DNA from: Shewanella aestuarii
GTDB taxonomy: Bacteria; Pseudomonadota; Gammaproteobacteria; Enterobacterales; Shewanellaceae
DNA: 49,210 bases
Reading direction: 5' to 3'
Assembly (NCBI RefSeq): GCF_011765625.1
Contig: NZ_CP050313.1
Coordinates: 3,980,001-4,029,210 of the forward strand
The notes below the pieces were generated by a model. It did no database searches, was not told the origin of the DNA, and saw only the letters and a list, made by a program, of their open reading frames with translations. Each line of letters begins with the position of its first letter. Positions within the stretch are counted from its first letter, which is position 1. The translations under genes were made by a program, and so were the position numbers. Below, one piece after another: positions 1 through 6,935 of this stretch.

Positions 1-219
1 GAAGGCCCGAAGGTCCCCTCCTTTCCCCCGTAGGGCGTATGCGGTATTAGCAGTCGTTTCCAACTGTTATCCCCCTCGACTGGGCAGATCCCTAGGCATT
101 ACTCACCCGTCCGCCGCTCGCCGGCAAAGATAGCAAGCTATCTTCCCGCTGCCGCTCGACTTGCATGTGTTAGGCCTGCCGCCAGCGTTCAATCTGAGCC
201 ATGATCAAACTCTTCAATT
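1..219 (-). rRNA. rrs: 16S ribosomal RNA, 5' part (gene runs off the left edge)
   Basis: Read on the minus strand, the segment starts with the universal 16S 5' end (AATTGAAGAGTTTGATC followed by ATGGCTCAG), then the AACGCTGGCGGCAGGC and CACATGCAAGTCGAGCGG blocks, variable region V1 and the GGCGGACGGGTGAGTAATGC block. Only about the first 220 nt lie in the window and the rest is beyond position 1. The V1 hairpin (GGGAAGATAGCTTGCTATCTTTGCC) resembles those of Shewanella. The mature 5' end is placed at about 219 by comparison with E. coli and could be a few bases off. The leader with boxA and two promoters lies at 220-670. Confidence 0.97.
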
Positions 220-426
220 AAAGTTTTTTGAGACTAAGTCTCGGCTCAATGAATTCTGATTGCTTTATCAACCGAAGTTAACAAAGTCTTTTGTACATAT
301 TGCTATGAACATTCATCATTCTCATTTAAGAGAGAAGACATTGAGTTTAAATTTTTGATTGCTTCCTAAGAAGCAATTTCGAATAACTCAATACCCGTGA
401 ATGTCCACACAGATTTCTTGTTTAGT

Positions 427-439
427 TTGTTAAAGAGCG
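427..439 (-). promoter_or_regulatory. rRNA boxA antitermination element
   Basis: The minus strand reads CGCTCTTTAACAA, one base from the E. coli rrn boxA TGCTCTTTAACAA. It sits in the leader about 210 nt upstream of the mature 16S end, where NusB/S10 antitermination complexes load on rRNA transcripts. Confidence 0.75.
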
Positions 440-508
440 TTACTAATGCCGAAAGAATTAACCTTCGCTTAGCGGCCGTTGACGCTAGGTCGTTGGCTTG
501 GGCTGCGT

Positions 509-536
509 ATTTTACGCTTTCCCGTGTTGGCGTCAA
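509..536 (-). promoter_or_regulatory. rRNA operon promoter P2 (proximal)
   Basis: On the minus strand a -35 TTGACG (531-536) and a -10 TAAAAT (509-514) are separated by 16 bp. A GC-containing stretch (ACGCAGCCC) follows the -10, as expected of stringently controlled rRNA promoters. It lies upstream of boxA and downstream of P1. Confidence 0.75.
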
Positions 537-642
537 GTGTTTTTTCAAACTTTCTTTTCGCCTTAATTTGATTGCTTATTTGCTAATCAAATCAGGCTGG
601 CTCGGTGTTGGCTATTGCTGTCTGCCGTGTCAGTGGATGCGC

Positions 643-670
643 ATTATAGGCAGATAAGTTTTTAGCGCAA
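643..670 (-). promoter_or_regulatory. rRNA operon promoter P1 (distal)
   Basis: On the minus strand a -35 TTGCGC (665-670) and a perfect -10 TATAAT (643-648) are 16 bp apart. A GCGC discriminator follows the -10, and A-tracts resembling an UP element lie just upstream (about 672-695). The 16-bp spacer, GC discriminator and UP-like tracts together are typical of growth-rate and ppGpp/DksA-controlled rRNA P1 promoters. Confidence 0.8.
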
Positions 671-720
671 GGGCTTTTTTGAAGTTTTTTGCAAAAATAA
701 AGCTGATGGCATCTTTTTTA

Positions 721-761
721 ATCTAAACGGGCAAAAATGGAACTATTTTGCCCGTTTAGAT
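721..761. repeat. Perfect 16-bp inverted repeat between ccoG and the rRNA promoters
   Basis: The arms 721-736 and 746-761 are perfect reverse complements (ATCTAAACGGGCAAAA) around a 9-nt loop. The hairpin lies just downstream of the ccoG stop and upstream of rrn P1, so it probably ends or stabilises the ccoG transcript and insulates the rRNA operon. No U-tract follows the stem on either strand, so a classical intrinsic terminator is not assured. Confidence 0.6.
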
Positions 762-789
762 GCACTTTAGCCGACTACATTTTAGAAAA

Positions 790-2217
790 CTAGTTACCAA
801 AGAAGCGTGTTTCCTGAGTTGTTGTCACTAATTCACCATCTATTTCGGACTTTACAACTATATTTATATTGGTAACGCTTCTTTTTAACTCAACGGGATC
901 TACCGCGACGCTAATTGGGAGGGTTAATACTTCACCACCATCAATATCGACTGTTTGCGGTCCTATCCATTTAGCATTATCTATACCTTCTACACTTAAT
1001 TGATATTGATGTTTTGCTTCTGTCTTATTGAGGATTTTAATTGTGAAAGTATTTTCAATCTCACCAAGATTGTTTTCTCTATACAGAGCATTACGGTCAC
1101 GGATAACATCCATTCTAACCGGCGCAATAGTAGCACTAGCATAGATGAACAATAGAATCATGACGGTTAATACGACACCATAACCTACTAACTTAGGTCT
1201 AAGTACGCTCTCTTTAATACCATCAAGTTTATTTTCGGTTGTGTAACTAATGAGCCCTTTATCATAGCCCATTCGTTCCATCGTGGTATCGCAAGCATCG
1301 ATACAAGCACCACAGTTAATGCACTCGTATTGTAAACCATTGCGAATATCAATACCGGTTGGACATACCTGCACACACAAGTCACAGTCAATACAGTCAC
1401 CTAAACCCAAGGCTTTTGGATCCGCTTTACGTGACCGTGGTCCCCGGGTTTCACCGCGAGACGCATCATAACCGACAATAAAAGTGTTTTTATCAAACAT
1501 GGCAGATTGGAATCGTGCGTAGGGACACATGTGAAGACACATGATTTCTCGCATCCAACCAGCATTGCCATAAGTCGCTAATGTGAAGAACACCACCCAG
1601 AAGTACACTCCACCGCTAGCATTTAGGGTGAATACATCGATATAGACTTCTGCACTTGGAACAAAGTAAGATACAAACGTCATGGAGGTGAGTAAGGAAA
1701 TTAATAGCCATGCCGTATGTTTGGCACTTTTACGCCATAACTTATCAAAGCTCCAGGGCATTTGATCTAGCTTAATCCTCTTGTTACGCGCGCCTTCAAG
1801 TTTTTCTTCAAACCAAATAAAGATAAACGTCCATACGGTTTGGGGGCAGGTATAACCACACCAAACCCTACCTAGATAGGTTGTGACAAAAAACAAGCCA
1901 AAAGCAGCAATCATAAATAGTGCTGCTAAAAGTGTAAGATCTTGCGGCCAAATAGTAAGTCCAAAAACATGAAACTTTTGTTCAGCTAGATTGAACCACA
2001 CCGCCTGACGGTCACCCCATGGGATCCAGGGTAGAATAAGAAAGAAGGATAAGGCTATCCATCCCATTCGTCTGCGCAAGGTGCTCCAAATACCATCAAC
2101 GGCACGAACATATATACGATTTCGAGGATTAAAGCGGTCGGCTTTACTGGCATCTGGCTGGTGAATCTTAATGCGAGATTGTTTTGAAAAATCCTTGGGT
2201 TTAGATTCCATTGTCAT
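790..2217 (-). CDS. ccoG: Cytochrome c oxidase accessory protein CcoG (RdxA/FixG family)
   Basis: This 475-residue inner-membrane iron-sulfur protein belongs to the CcoG/RdxA/FixG family, needed for assembly of the cbb3-type cytochrome oxidase. Family work describes it as a cupric reductase that delivers copper to the CuB site. Visible features are an N-terminal membrane segment (about 51-67), a second (about 91-113), the GRVWCGYTCPQTVW motif (C120, C124), CLHMCP (C227, C231), and a ferredoxin-type cysteine cluster at 275-309 with two CxxCxxCxxxC-like groups. A final membrane helix at about 341-363 is followed by a C-terminal immunoglobulin-like domain. The length matches the family. It stands alone here, with no cco structural genes nearby. 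The MTME start is used because no better start is visible downstream. Confidence 0.95.
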   Translation of the reverse strand: MTMESKPKDFSKQSRIKIHQPDASKADRFNPRNRIYVRAVDGIWSTLRRRMGWIALSFFLILPWIPWGDRQAVWFNLAEQKFHVFGLTIWPQDLTLLAALFMIAAFGLFFVTTYLGRVWCGYTCPQTVWTFIFIWFEEKLEGARNKRIKLDQMPWSFDKLWRKSAKHTAWLLISLLTSMTFVSYFVPSAEVYIDVFTLNASGGVYFWVVFFTLATYGNAGWMREIMCLHMCPYARFQSAMFDKNTFIVGYDASRGETRGPRSRKADPKALGLGDCIDCDLCVQVCPTGIDIRNGLQYECINCGACIDACDTTMERMGYDKGLISYTTENKLDGIKESVLRPKLVGYGVVLTVMILLFIYASATIAPVRMDVIRDRNALYRENNLGEIENTFTIKILNKTEAKHQYQLSVEGIDNAKWIGPQTVDIDGGEVLTLPISVAVDPVELKRSVTNINIVVKSEIDGELVTTTQETRFFGN

Positions 2218-2294
2218 TTTACAGCCTTACTACATTAACATTACATAAAAACTAGAATAGTATATACCTTTCTAACACTAACTTGGGCAAAAAA

Positions 2295-2648
2295 ATGAGA
2301 GGTTGGATAGGTTTAGCTATCATTGGTGGGATAATTTATTACTTTGCTACTGAGACCGATAAATTGGATGAACCCATTGAGTATGTTCAAAGCTTTTTTT
2401 CAGCTGCTGACAAAAAACTGTCTTCAATGACAGGCACCAAAATTCAAAAAATTAGTGAGCAAGCTCCACAGAAAATTAAAAACCTAATTTATGAGCGTTT
2501 ATCAACTATCGAAATTAGAGAATTAGACGGTACATTTACCTCAAACGAAGCAATTGCTGATTTTAAACAAGAATACTGCCAAGGTAGCAAAATAACCCAC
2601 CCCGTATTTAGCAAAGACAATTTGCAGTTCATTTGTGACAAGATTTAA
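2295..2648 (+). CDS. Small membrane-anchored protein of unknown function
   Basis: A 117-residue protein I do not recognise. The N terminus (MRGWIGLAIIGGIIYYFA) is a single hydrophobic segment that would act as a signal anchor, followed by a soluble, charged region of about 95 residues. Two cysteines near the C terminus (in QEYCQGS and FICDK) could pair if the domain is periplasmic. The ATG at 2295 was preferred to an in-frame TTG at 2283 because it places the hydrophobic segment at the very N terminus. No strong Shine-Dalgarno sequence supports either. The gene diverges from ccoG and lies 84 bp upstream of menB on the same strand. Confidence 0.65.
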   Translation: MRGWIGLAIIGGIIYYFATETDKLDEPIEYVQSFFSAADKKLSSMTGTKIQKISEQAPQKIKNLIYERLSTIEIRELDGTFTSNEAIADFKQEYCQGSKITHPVFSKDNLQFICDKI

Positions 2649-2732
2649 TTAACGGTTTTCCGCTTACCCGATTGACCTAAGAATTAATAACGCCTAGCCT
2701 TTAAAGATTACATTGAAAAAGGCTAGCTTATT

Positions 2733-3635
2733 ATGACCAAACAGGTTTCTGATACTTTCGACGTGACGCTTTGGGATAGCGTTGAGGGATTCAACTTTGA
2801 AGACATCACTTATCACCGAGCTAAAGACCAAGGCACTGTTAGGATTGCAATTAACCGTCCTGATTGTCTTAATTCTTTCCGCCCCAAAACGGTTGATGAA
2901 CTCTACACAGCATTAGATCATGCCCGTCAGTGGTCAGATGTGGGCTGTGTATTAATTACCGGTAATGGCCCATCGGCCAAAGGCCAACACTCTTTCTGTG
3001 CCGGAGGCGATCAGCGCATCCGTGGTAAAGATGGCTATAAATACGAAGGAGCAGAGGAAGGTAAGCCTGATGTTGCAAGAATGGGTCGTTTGCATATTTT
3101 AGAAGTGCAACGTCTAATTCGCTTTATGCCAAAAGTCGTGATAGCTGTGGTACCTGGTTGGGCTGTTGGCGGTGGTCATAGCTTACATGTAGTGTGCGAT
3201 CTCACCTTAGCCTCTAAAGAGCATGCTATTTTTAAACAAACCGATCCTGATGTGGGCAGTTTTGACTCAGGCTATGGCAGCGCATATTTAGCCAAAATGA
3301 TTGGCCAGAAACGCGCCCGTGAAATCTTCTTCTTAGGCTTTAATTATACAGCTGATGAAGCCTTTGATATGGGGATGGTTAACCGCTCTATTCCTCATGC
3401 TGAACTTGAAACTGAAGCGTTAAACTGGGCGAAAGAAATTAACAGTAAATCTCCAACAGCCATGCGTATGCTAAAATATGGCTTTAACTTGCCTGATGAT
3501 GGCTTGGTAGGGCAGCAATTATTTGCTGGTGAAGCCACTCGTTTAGCTTACGGTACCGAGGAAGCGCAAGAAGGCCGTGATGCCTTTTTAGAAAAACGTG
3601 ACCAAGACTTTTCTAAGTTCCCTTGGCATTATTGA
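2733..3635 (+). CDS. menB: 1,4-dihydroxy-2-naphthoyl-CoA synthase (naphthoate synthase)
   Basis: A 300-residue crotonase-fold enzyme that cyclises o-succinylbenzoyl-CoA to 1,4-dihydroxy-2-naphthoyl-CoA in menaquinone synthesis, in the cytoplasm. Diagnostic features are the oxyanion-hole segment HSFCAGGDQRIRGK, typical of MenB rather than generic enoyl-CoA hydratases, then GWAVGGGHSLHVVCDLT and the DVGSFDSGYGSAYLA active-site block, and the C-terminal KFPWHY tail. The gene is monocistronic here, away from other men genes. Menaquinone feeds the anaerobic respiratory chains of Shewanella. Confidence 0.95.
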   Translation: MTKQVSDTFDVTLWDSVEGFNFEDITYHRAKDQGTVRIAINRPDCLNSFRPKTVDELYTALDHARQWSDVGCVLITGNGPSAKGQHSFCAGGDQRIRGKDGYKYEGAEEGKPDVARMGRLHILEVQRLIRFMPKVVIAVVPGWAVGGGHSLHVVCDLTLASKEHAIFKQTDPDVGSFDSGYGSAYLAKMIGQKRAREIFFLGFNYTADEAFDMGMVNRSIPHAELETEALNWAKEINSKSPTAMRMLKYGFNLPDDGLVGQQLFAGEATRLAYGTEEAQEGRDAFLEKRDQDFSKFPWHY

Positions 3636-3695
3636 TGGTTGCTGCGAATTGCTGCTGATGCAAGTCAGGCATTATTTGCCTACAACAGCATCTAA

Positions 3696-3923
3696 GAACC
3701 TCCACGCACCAATCCGCCAAAATATCGCTTTGCAGGGTTAAACTCACAGGCGAAATATAAAATCACTAAATTGTGGCCAACGCAGTTATTTGAATACTCG
3801 GATAATGTGTTAGATGTGATTGAAGGCCAAATATTTACAGGTGAGGCACTGATGTTAATTGGTATGCAGTTGCCAATCACCTTTCCTCAAACATCACTCA
3901 TATTCGAGTTAACACAAGTTTAA
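3696..3923 (+). pseudogene. Remnant of an alpha-galactosidase (GH36-like) C terminus
   Basis: The frame ending at the TAA at 3921-3923 reads as a coherent protein tail of about 75 residues with no usable start: YRFAGLNSQAKYKI, then LWP, EYSDNVLDVIEGQIFTGEAL and IGMQLPITFPQTSLIFEL. The 'RFAGL', 'Y.I...WP', 'G.ALM.IGMQLP' and 'FEL' pattern matches the C-terminal beta-domain of GH36 alpha-galactosidases as I know them. An in-frame stop at 3693 precedes it and the catalytic domain is absent. Together with the broken dehydrogenase and kinase pieces at 4963-5794, it suggests a lost alpha-galactoside utilisation locus. The family assignment is from memory of the consensus and is moderately secure. 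Confidence 0.55.
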
Positions 3924-3947
3924 GCAAGGCTTACTTTTCATTAATAC

Positions 3948-3980
3948 AAAAATGCACCTTAAATTGAGGTGCATTTTTTG
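3948..3980. terminator. Bidirectional intrinsic terminator
   Basis: The stem AATGCACCT (3951-3959) and AGGTGCATT (3967-3975) has a 7-nt loop. It is followed by a T-run on the plus strand and preceded by an A-run that serves the minus strand. It lies between the converging galactosidase remnant and the GntR-family gene. Confidence 0.8.
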
Positions 3981-4029
3981 TGTCTGGGCTATATCAATGG
4001 TCAGCACTCATCACGAATAAAGATAAGAA

Positions 4030-4728
4030 TTAAAGCCTAGATTCAATCAACTCTAGAGCTTCTTGTAAAATCATCGATACCGCTGCTTGGGCTAACACAG
4101 GATTACGCATTTTAATTGCATTATAAATTTCGGCATGCTTTGCAACATCAGTGCCAGCCACCCCTTTAATTTTATTGGTGTAGCGAATACTCACTCGCAA
4201 TGCTGTACTAATAAACTCGGTTAACTGCACAAAAAAACGATTACCACTGGCACTTAAAATGCTGGTGTGAAAAGCAATATCGGCTTCTAGCGGATCATCT
4301 AAACCTTGATCGGCTTCAGCCATACGCTCTAAGGCTTTAGCAATATTATCTAACTGCTCATCGGTAGCATTCATTGAGGCTAACATAGCCGCTTGCGGTT
4401 CTAGTGCCACTCTCACCTGGGTGAATTCTTTGAGTAAAGATAAAGAAGGTTTACTACTTAATATCCAACGTAGAACATCTGTATCAAACATATTCCAGTG
4501 ACTTTCAGGCATCACTCTAATGCCTTGTTTAGGACGAGAAGTGATTAAACCTTTAGCAGACAGCATTTTGACCGCTTCGCGAGTAGAGCTGCGGCTAACA
4601 TCATACTCGACACACAAATCAGCTTCAGAGGGTAACCCCTCACCAATAGGATAAACACCTTGCACGATTGCTACACCAAGATCGTGAGTTAGTTGATGGG
4701 TTAAATTCTGTCGGGGTGCGCTGGCCAT
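4030..4728 (-). CDS. GntR/FadR-subfamily transcriptional regulator (DgoR-like)
   Basis: A 232-residue regulator. Residues about 8-75 form the GntR winged helix-turn-helix (LPSEADLCVEYDVSRSSTRE, then AVKMLSAKGLITSRPKQG). Residues about 95-225 form the all-helical FCD effector domain, with the conserved metal-site residues in DIAFHTSIL, N..F and HAEIYNAI. FCD regulators typically sense sugar acids or other organic acids. The DVLRWIL segment after the DNA-binding domain and the surrounding galactonate-pathway remnants suggest a DgoR-type repressor of galactonate or galactose use. The reading frame is intact although every recognisable candidate target gene beside it is broken. The assignment of effector is inference. 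Confidence 0.9.
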   Translation of the reverse strand: MASAPRQNLTHQLTHDLGVAIVQGVYPIGEGLPSEADLCVEYDVSRSSTREAVKMLSAKGLITSRPKQGIRVMPESHWNMFDTDVLRWILSSKPSLSLLKEFTQVRVALEPQAAMLASMNATDEQLDNIAKALERMAEADQGLDDPLEADIAFHTSILSASGNRFFVQLTEFISTALRVSIRYTNKIKGVAGTDVAKHAEIYNAIKMRNPVLAQAAVSMILQEALELIESRL

Positions 4729-4754
4729 GCCTGTAAAAGTCCAAGTTGAGAGTA

Positions 4755-4800
4755 CATAAATCTGTTATATCATATTTAAACACATCTATGTTATAATTTT
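4755..4800. promoter_or_regulatory. Candidate promoter/operator between the GntR gene and the broken SDR
   Basis: An AT-rich stretch holds two similar blocks, TCTGTTATATCAT (4761-4773) and TCTATGTTATAAT (4785-4797). The second ends in a perfect -10 TATAAT (4792-4797) for the plus strand. The position between divergent genes and the repeated GTTATA core fit a GntR operator overlapping the dehydrogenase promoter. This is pattern-based only. Confidence 0.35.
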
Positions 4801-4962
4801 GTTTTAATGTCAAATGAGTGGTAAGAAGTGGGCGTTTAACCCTTTCAGCTCCATTATTATCAAAAATATTAACCCACTATGGATGCTAGAAAAGCTGAGT
4901 TGGTAATGGCAATCGTATTCGACCAATACAACAAGGGATGGAACATAACTTGAATAGTTAGA

Positions 4963-5654
4963 CCCAATATCAAAAACTAAAAAGGAAAAGTCATTTTTAT
5001 CACTGGTGCAGCAAGCTAAGGTTGCCTTTATCGACATAAATAGCCAAGCCACTGACCAGCTTACCGCCTCGTTCCTCTCTCAAATGAGAGAATCCATTTG
5101 ATTTAAAACTGTATGTTACAAATTGCCATTGATGAAGCAGCCGCTCACTTTGGCGCCCTAGATGTACTTATTATCAATCTTGCTGACGACTCGCGCCATA
5201 ACGTTGAGAATATCTCAGCAGACCAATGGCATAGATGCATGCAAGTCAATTTAGAACCTGCCTTTTCGCTTCTCAAGCAGCCTTTAAAATCATGAAACAA
5301 TACACCAGTGGCAGCATTTATAATTTCAGCTCAATCACTGCCTTAATTAGCTCACAGCAAATGACCGGATATGTCACAGCAAAGATGGAGCTAATGGGAA
5401 TGACTCGTTCGCTGGCAAAAGAATTTGTTGAATATAGGATACGTGTCAATGCCATTTTACCCGGATGGGTTACAACAGAAAAACAACTATCAAGTTGGTT
5501 AACCGAGCAAGAAGAACAAAAGTGGATGGAGTCAATGTCGATAAAGCACCGTATTACGCCCAAAGATGTGGCTGCGTTAGCGCTATTTTTGGCTTCAGAC
5601 AACAGTGAGTTAATCACAGGTCAGTGCATTAATATTGAAGGTAGGAGAGCGTAA
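4963..5654 (+). pseudogene. Broken SDR-family dehydrogenase (galactose/aldose dehydrogenase-like)
   Basis: The pieces of one short-chain dehydrogenase lie in three frames. The start region (PNIKN, stop, KGKVIFITGAAS) has a stop where the family has leucine and loses the rest of the glycine-rich cofactor motif. It resumes in another frame as KVAFIDINSQATDQL. It then shifts again at about 5105-5113 to MLQIAIDEAAAHFGALDVLI, where INLADDSRH stands in place of NNAANDDRH. A single lost T near 5264 (TTTT where TTTTT would restore VNLEPAFFASQAAF) moves it to the last frame. That frame keeps the catalytic YVTAK motif, RVNAILPGW and LFLASDNSELITGQ. The NDDRH-type motif belongs to the SDR group that includes galactose and arabinose dehydrogenases. 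At least four lesions make this a true pseudogene. Confidence 0.85.
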
Positions 5655-5665
5655 CAGTATCCAGT

Positions 5666-5794
5666 TGTCATCACTTTATTGCTGTAGATTGGGGAACCAT
5701 CCATTTGCTCGCCAACCTATGCAAAACAAGCTCTAAAACTCAACCCCAACATCTGAATAATCTGATATTTAAAGATAAATCCCCAGCAAAATGA
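5666..5794 (+). pseudogene. dgoK: Scrap of 2-dehydro-3-deoxygalactonokinase N terminus
   Basis: Twelve bases after the SDR stop, one open frame reads FIAVDWGTIHLLANLC. This closely matches the N-terminal phosphate-binding strand of DgoK (IA.DWG.T.LRA.L). After about 16 residues the similarity ends, and the frame reaches a stop at 5792-5794 inside a hairpin. The rest of the roughly 300-residue kinase is missing. The short match alone would be weak, but the position directly after a galactose-dehydrogenase-like gene supports it, since the two act in the same De Ley-Doudoroff pathway. Confidence 0.5.
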
Positions 5795-5825
5795 CTAGCA
5801 TCGCAGGGAGCTAGCCATTTTTTTA
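5788..5825 (+). terminator. Intrinsic terminator after the galactonate remnants
   Basis: The imperfect stem AAATGACTAGC (5789-5799) and GCTAGCCATTT (5810-5820) is followed by a T-run ending at 5824. It would have ended plus-strand transcription of the former operon. Confidence 0.65.
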
Positions 5826-6078
5826 ACGCGACCTAAATATAAAATCCTCTGTTAAAGACTAATGCTTTAAAGGTAAACGGCAGCAAATAAATCAATCAGA
5901 AGCTTCTCTAGCAGGAGAAGCGCAAGGTTCGTTGCAGTTAAAACATCTGAAATCCACTGCGCCACCAGCGTTATCTGGATAATATTAATCACCATAACAA
6001 CCAAAACCTTTTGAACTGCGTATCAACACTATCTAATTACTCTGAGCAGCAAAGCTTAGGTCAACAAAAGAGATAGGT
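5826..6078. other. Intergenic stretch without a recognisable gene
   Basis: No convincing reading frame or further sugar-pathway remnant was found. The only structure noted is a short hairpin, GCTTCTC with GAGAAGC (about 5902-5921). The DUF6435-like gene that follows has an AAGAGATAGGT stretch just before its ATG. Confidence 0.5.
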
Positions 6079-6261
6079 ATGTTTTCATTTTTTAACAAAG
6101 ATCCCATCAAAAAACTCAATAAACAATATGAAGCCAAGCTTGAACAAGCCATGCATGCCCAGCGTAAAGGAGATATTAGAAGCTATTCAATGCTTACCGC
6201 TGAAGCTGAAAAAATTAACCAACAAATGATAGCCATTGAACAACGCCAAACTGACGATTAA
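6079..6261 (+). CDS. DUF6435-like small cytoplasmic protein
   Basis: A 60-residue, charged, probably helical protein. It begins MFSFFNKDPIKKLNKQYEAK and continues with an AMHAQRKGDIRSYSMLTAEAE segment, which reads like the short DUF6435 family found in Shewanella and Vibrio. It has no signal peptide or membrane segment. The DP.KKL.KQY..KLEQAM.AQR.GDIR pattern is regular enough for a coiled coil or helical hairpin. The function is unknown. It converges with the HAD gene 35 bp downstream. Confidence 0.75.
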   Translation: MFSFFNKDPIKKLNKQYEAKLEQAMHAQRKGDIRSYSMLTAEAEKINQQMIAIEQRQTDD

Positions 6262-6296
6262 GCGGCTAATAAAATAGCTAATGAGTCATTGTAGCG

Positions 6297-6890
6297 TTAA
6301 GGCTGTTTTTGCCACTGAAAATATGCAACATCTGCCAATGCCAGCATAGGAATGTCTTCATCGGTATCACCATAGGCATAAATGCGCTCAAATTGGCTTA
6401 AGTTAACCACACGATGAACAGCACTGACTTTGTTGTCACCATGACAATCGCCATCTTTATAGCGTCCCGTATAGCGATGACGGTTTATGGTCAACTCACT
6501 ACAGATACACTCAATCCCTTGCTGGTGGCACCAAATAGACAAATAAGGGCTAATGGAGGCCGACACCACAATAATTTTATCCCCTTGCAGCTTGTGCCAG
6601 TCAATTCGCTGTTGTGCTTGTGGCCTTATTATTAACAGTAAATGTTGATCGACATAATCTCGCGCTAACATCGCCACCTGGGCAACATTGCGCCGCCAAA
6701 AAGCAACAAAGGTTATCATTGGGCGTATTTTGGCCGCTGGAAATAAGCCAAGTTTGTACAGCAGAATAAAAGGAAATAACAACAGCATACCAAACCAAAG
6801 TCGCAACTTGGGCGTGGCATAAAAGATAAATGCACTGAAACTATCTTCTGTGGTTATCGTGCCATCAAAATCAAACAACGCAATATTCAT
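6297..6890 (-). CDS. HAD-superfamily subfamily IB phosphatase
   Basis: A 197-residue phosphatase of the HAD-IB group related to SerB. Motif I is FDFDGTIT (residues 6-13, catalytic Asp pair). Motif II is VVSAS (about 108-112). The C-terminal motif is YAYGDTDEDIPML, carrying the Mg-binding aspartates. Between motif I and motif II is a hydrophobic stretch (LWFGMLLLFPFILLYKLGLF) that is usual in this subfamily's cap region. The substrate is unknown; family members act on phosphoserine-like or lipid-linked phosphates. The gene lies 45 bp downstream of the GGDEF/EAL gene on the same strand and may share its transcript. Confidence 0.88.
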   Translation of the reverse strand: MNIALFDFDGTITTEDSFSAFIFYATPKLRLWFGMLLLFPFILLYKLGLFPAAKIRPMITFVAFWRRNVAQVAMLARDYVDQHLLLIIRPQAQQRIDWHKLQGDKIIVVSASISPYLSIWCHQQGIECICSELTINRHRYTGRYKDGDCHGDNKVSAVHRVVNLSQFERIYAYGDTDEDIPMLALADVAYFQWQKQP

Positions 6891-6935
6891 TAATATTCCA
6901 ATTTAAAGGCAAGATCTTCAACATAAAAACTTGTT

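Noticed and set aside
1..790. tRNA genes or a second rRNA gene around the 16S end
   Set aside because: Only the 5' part of 16S and its leader are present; nothing folds as a tRNA here.
4810..5052. Minus-strand 80-residue frame upstream of the broken SDR
   Set aside because: It overlaps the SDR start in antisense and has low-complexity hydrophobic content with no family features.
5113..5654. Two separate small SDR genes
   Set aside because: Each is a fragment of one dehydrogenase, with consecutive family motifs in different frames.
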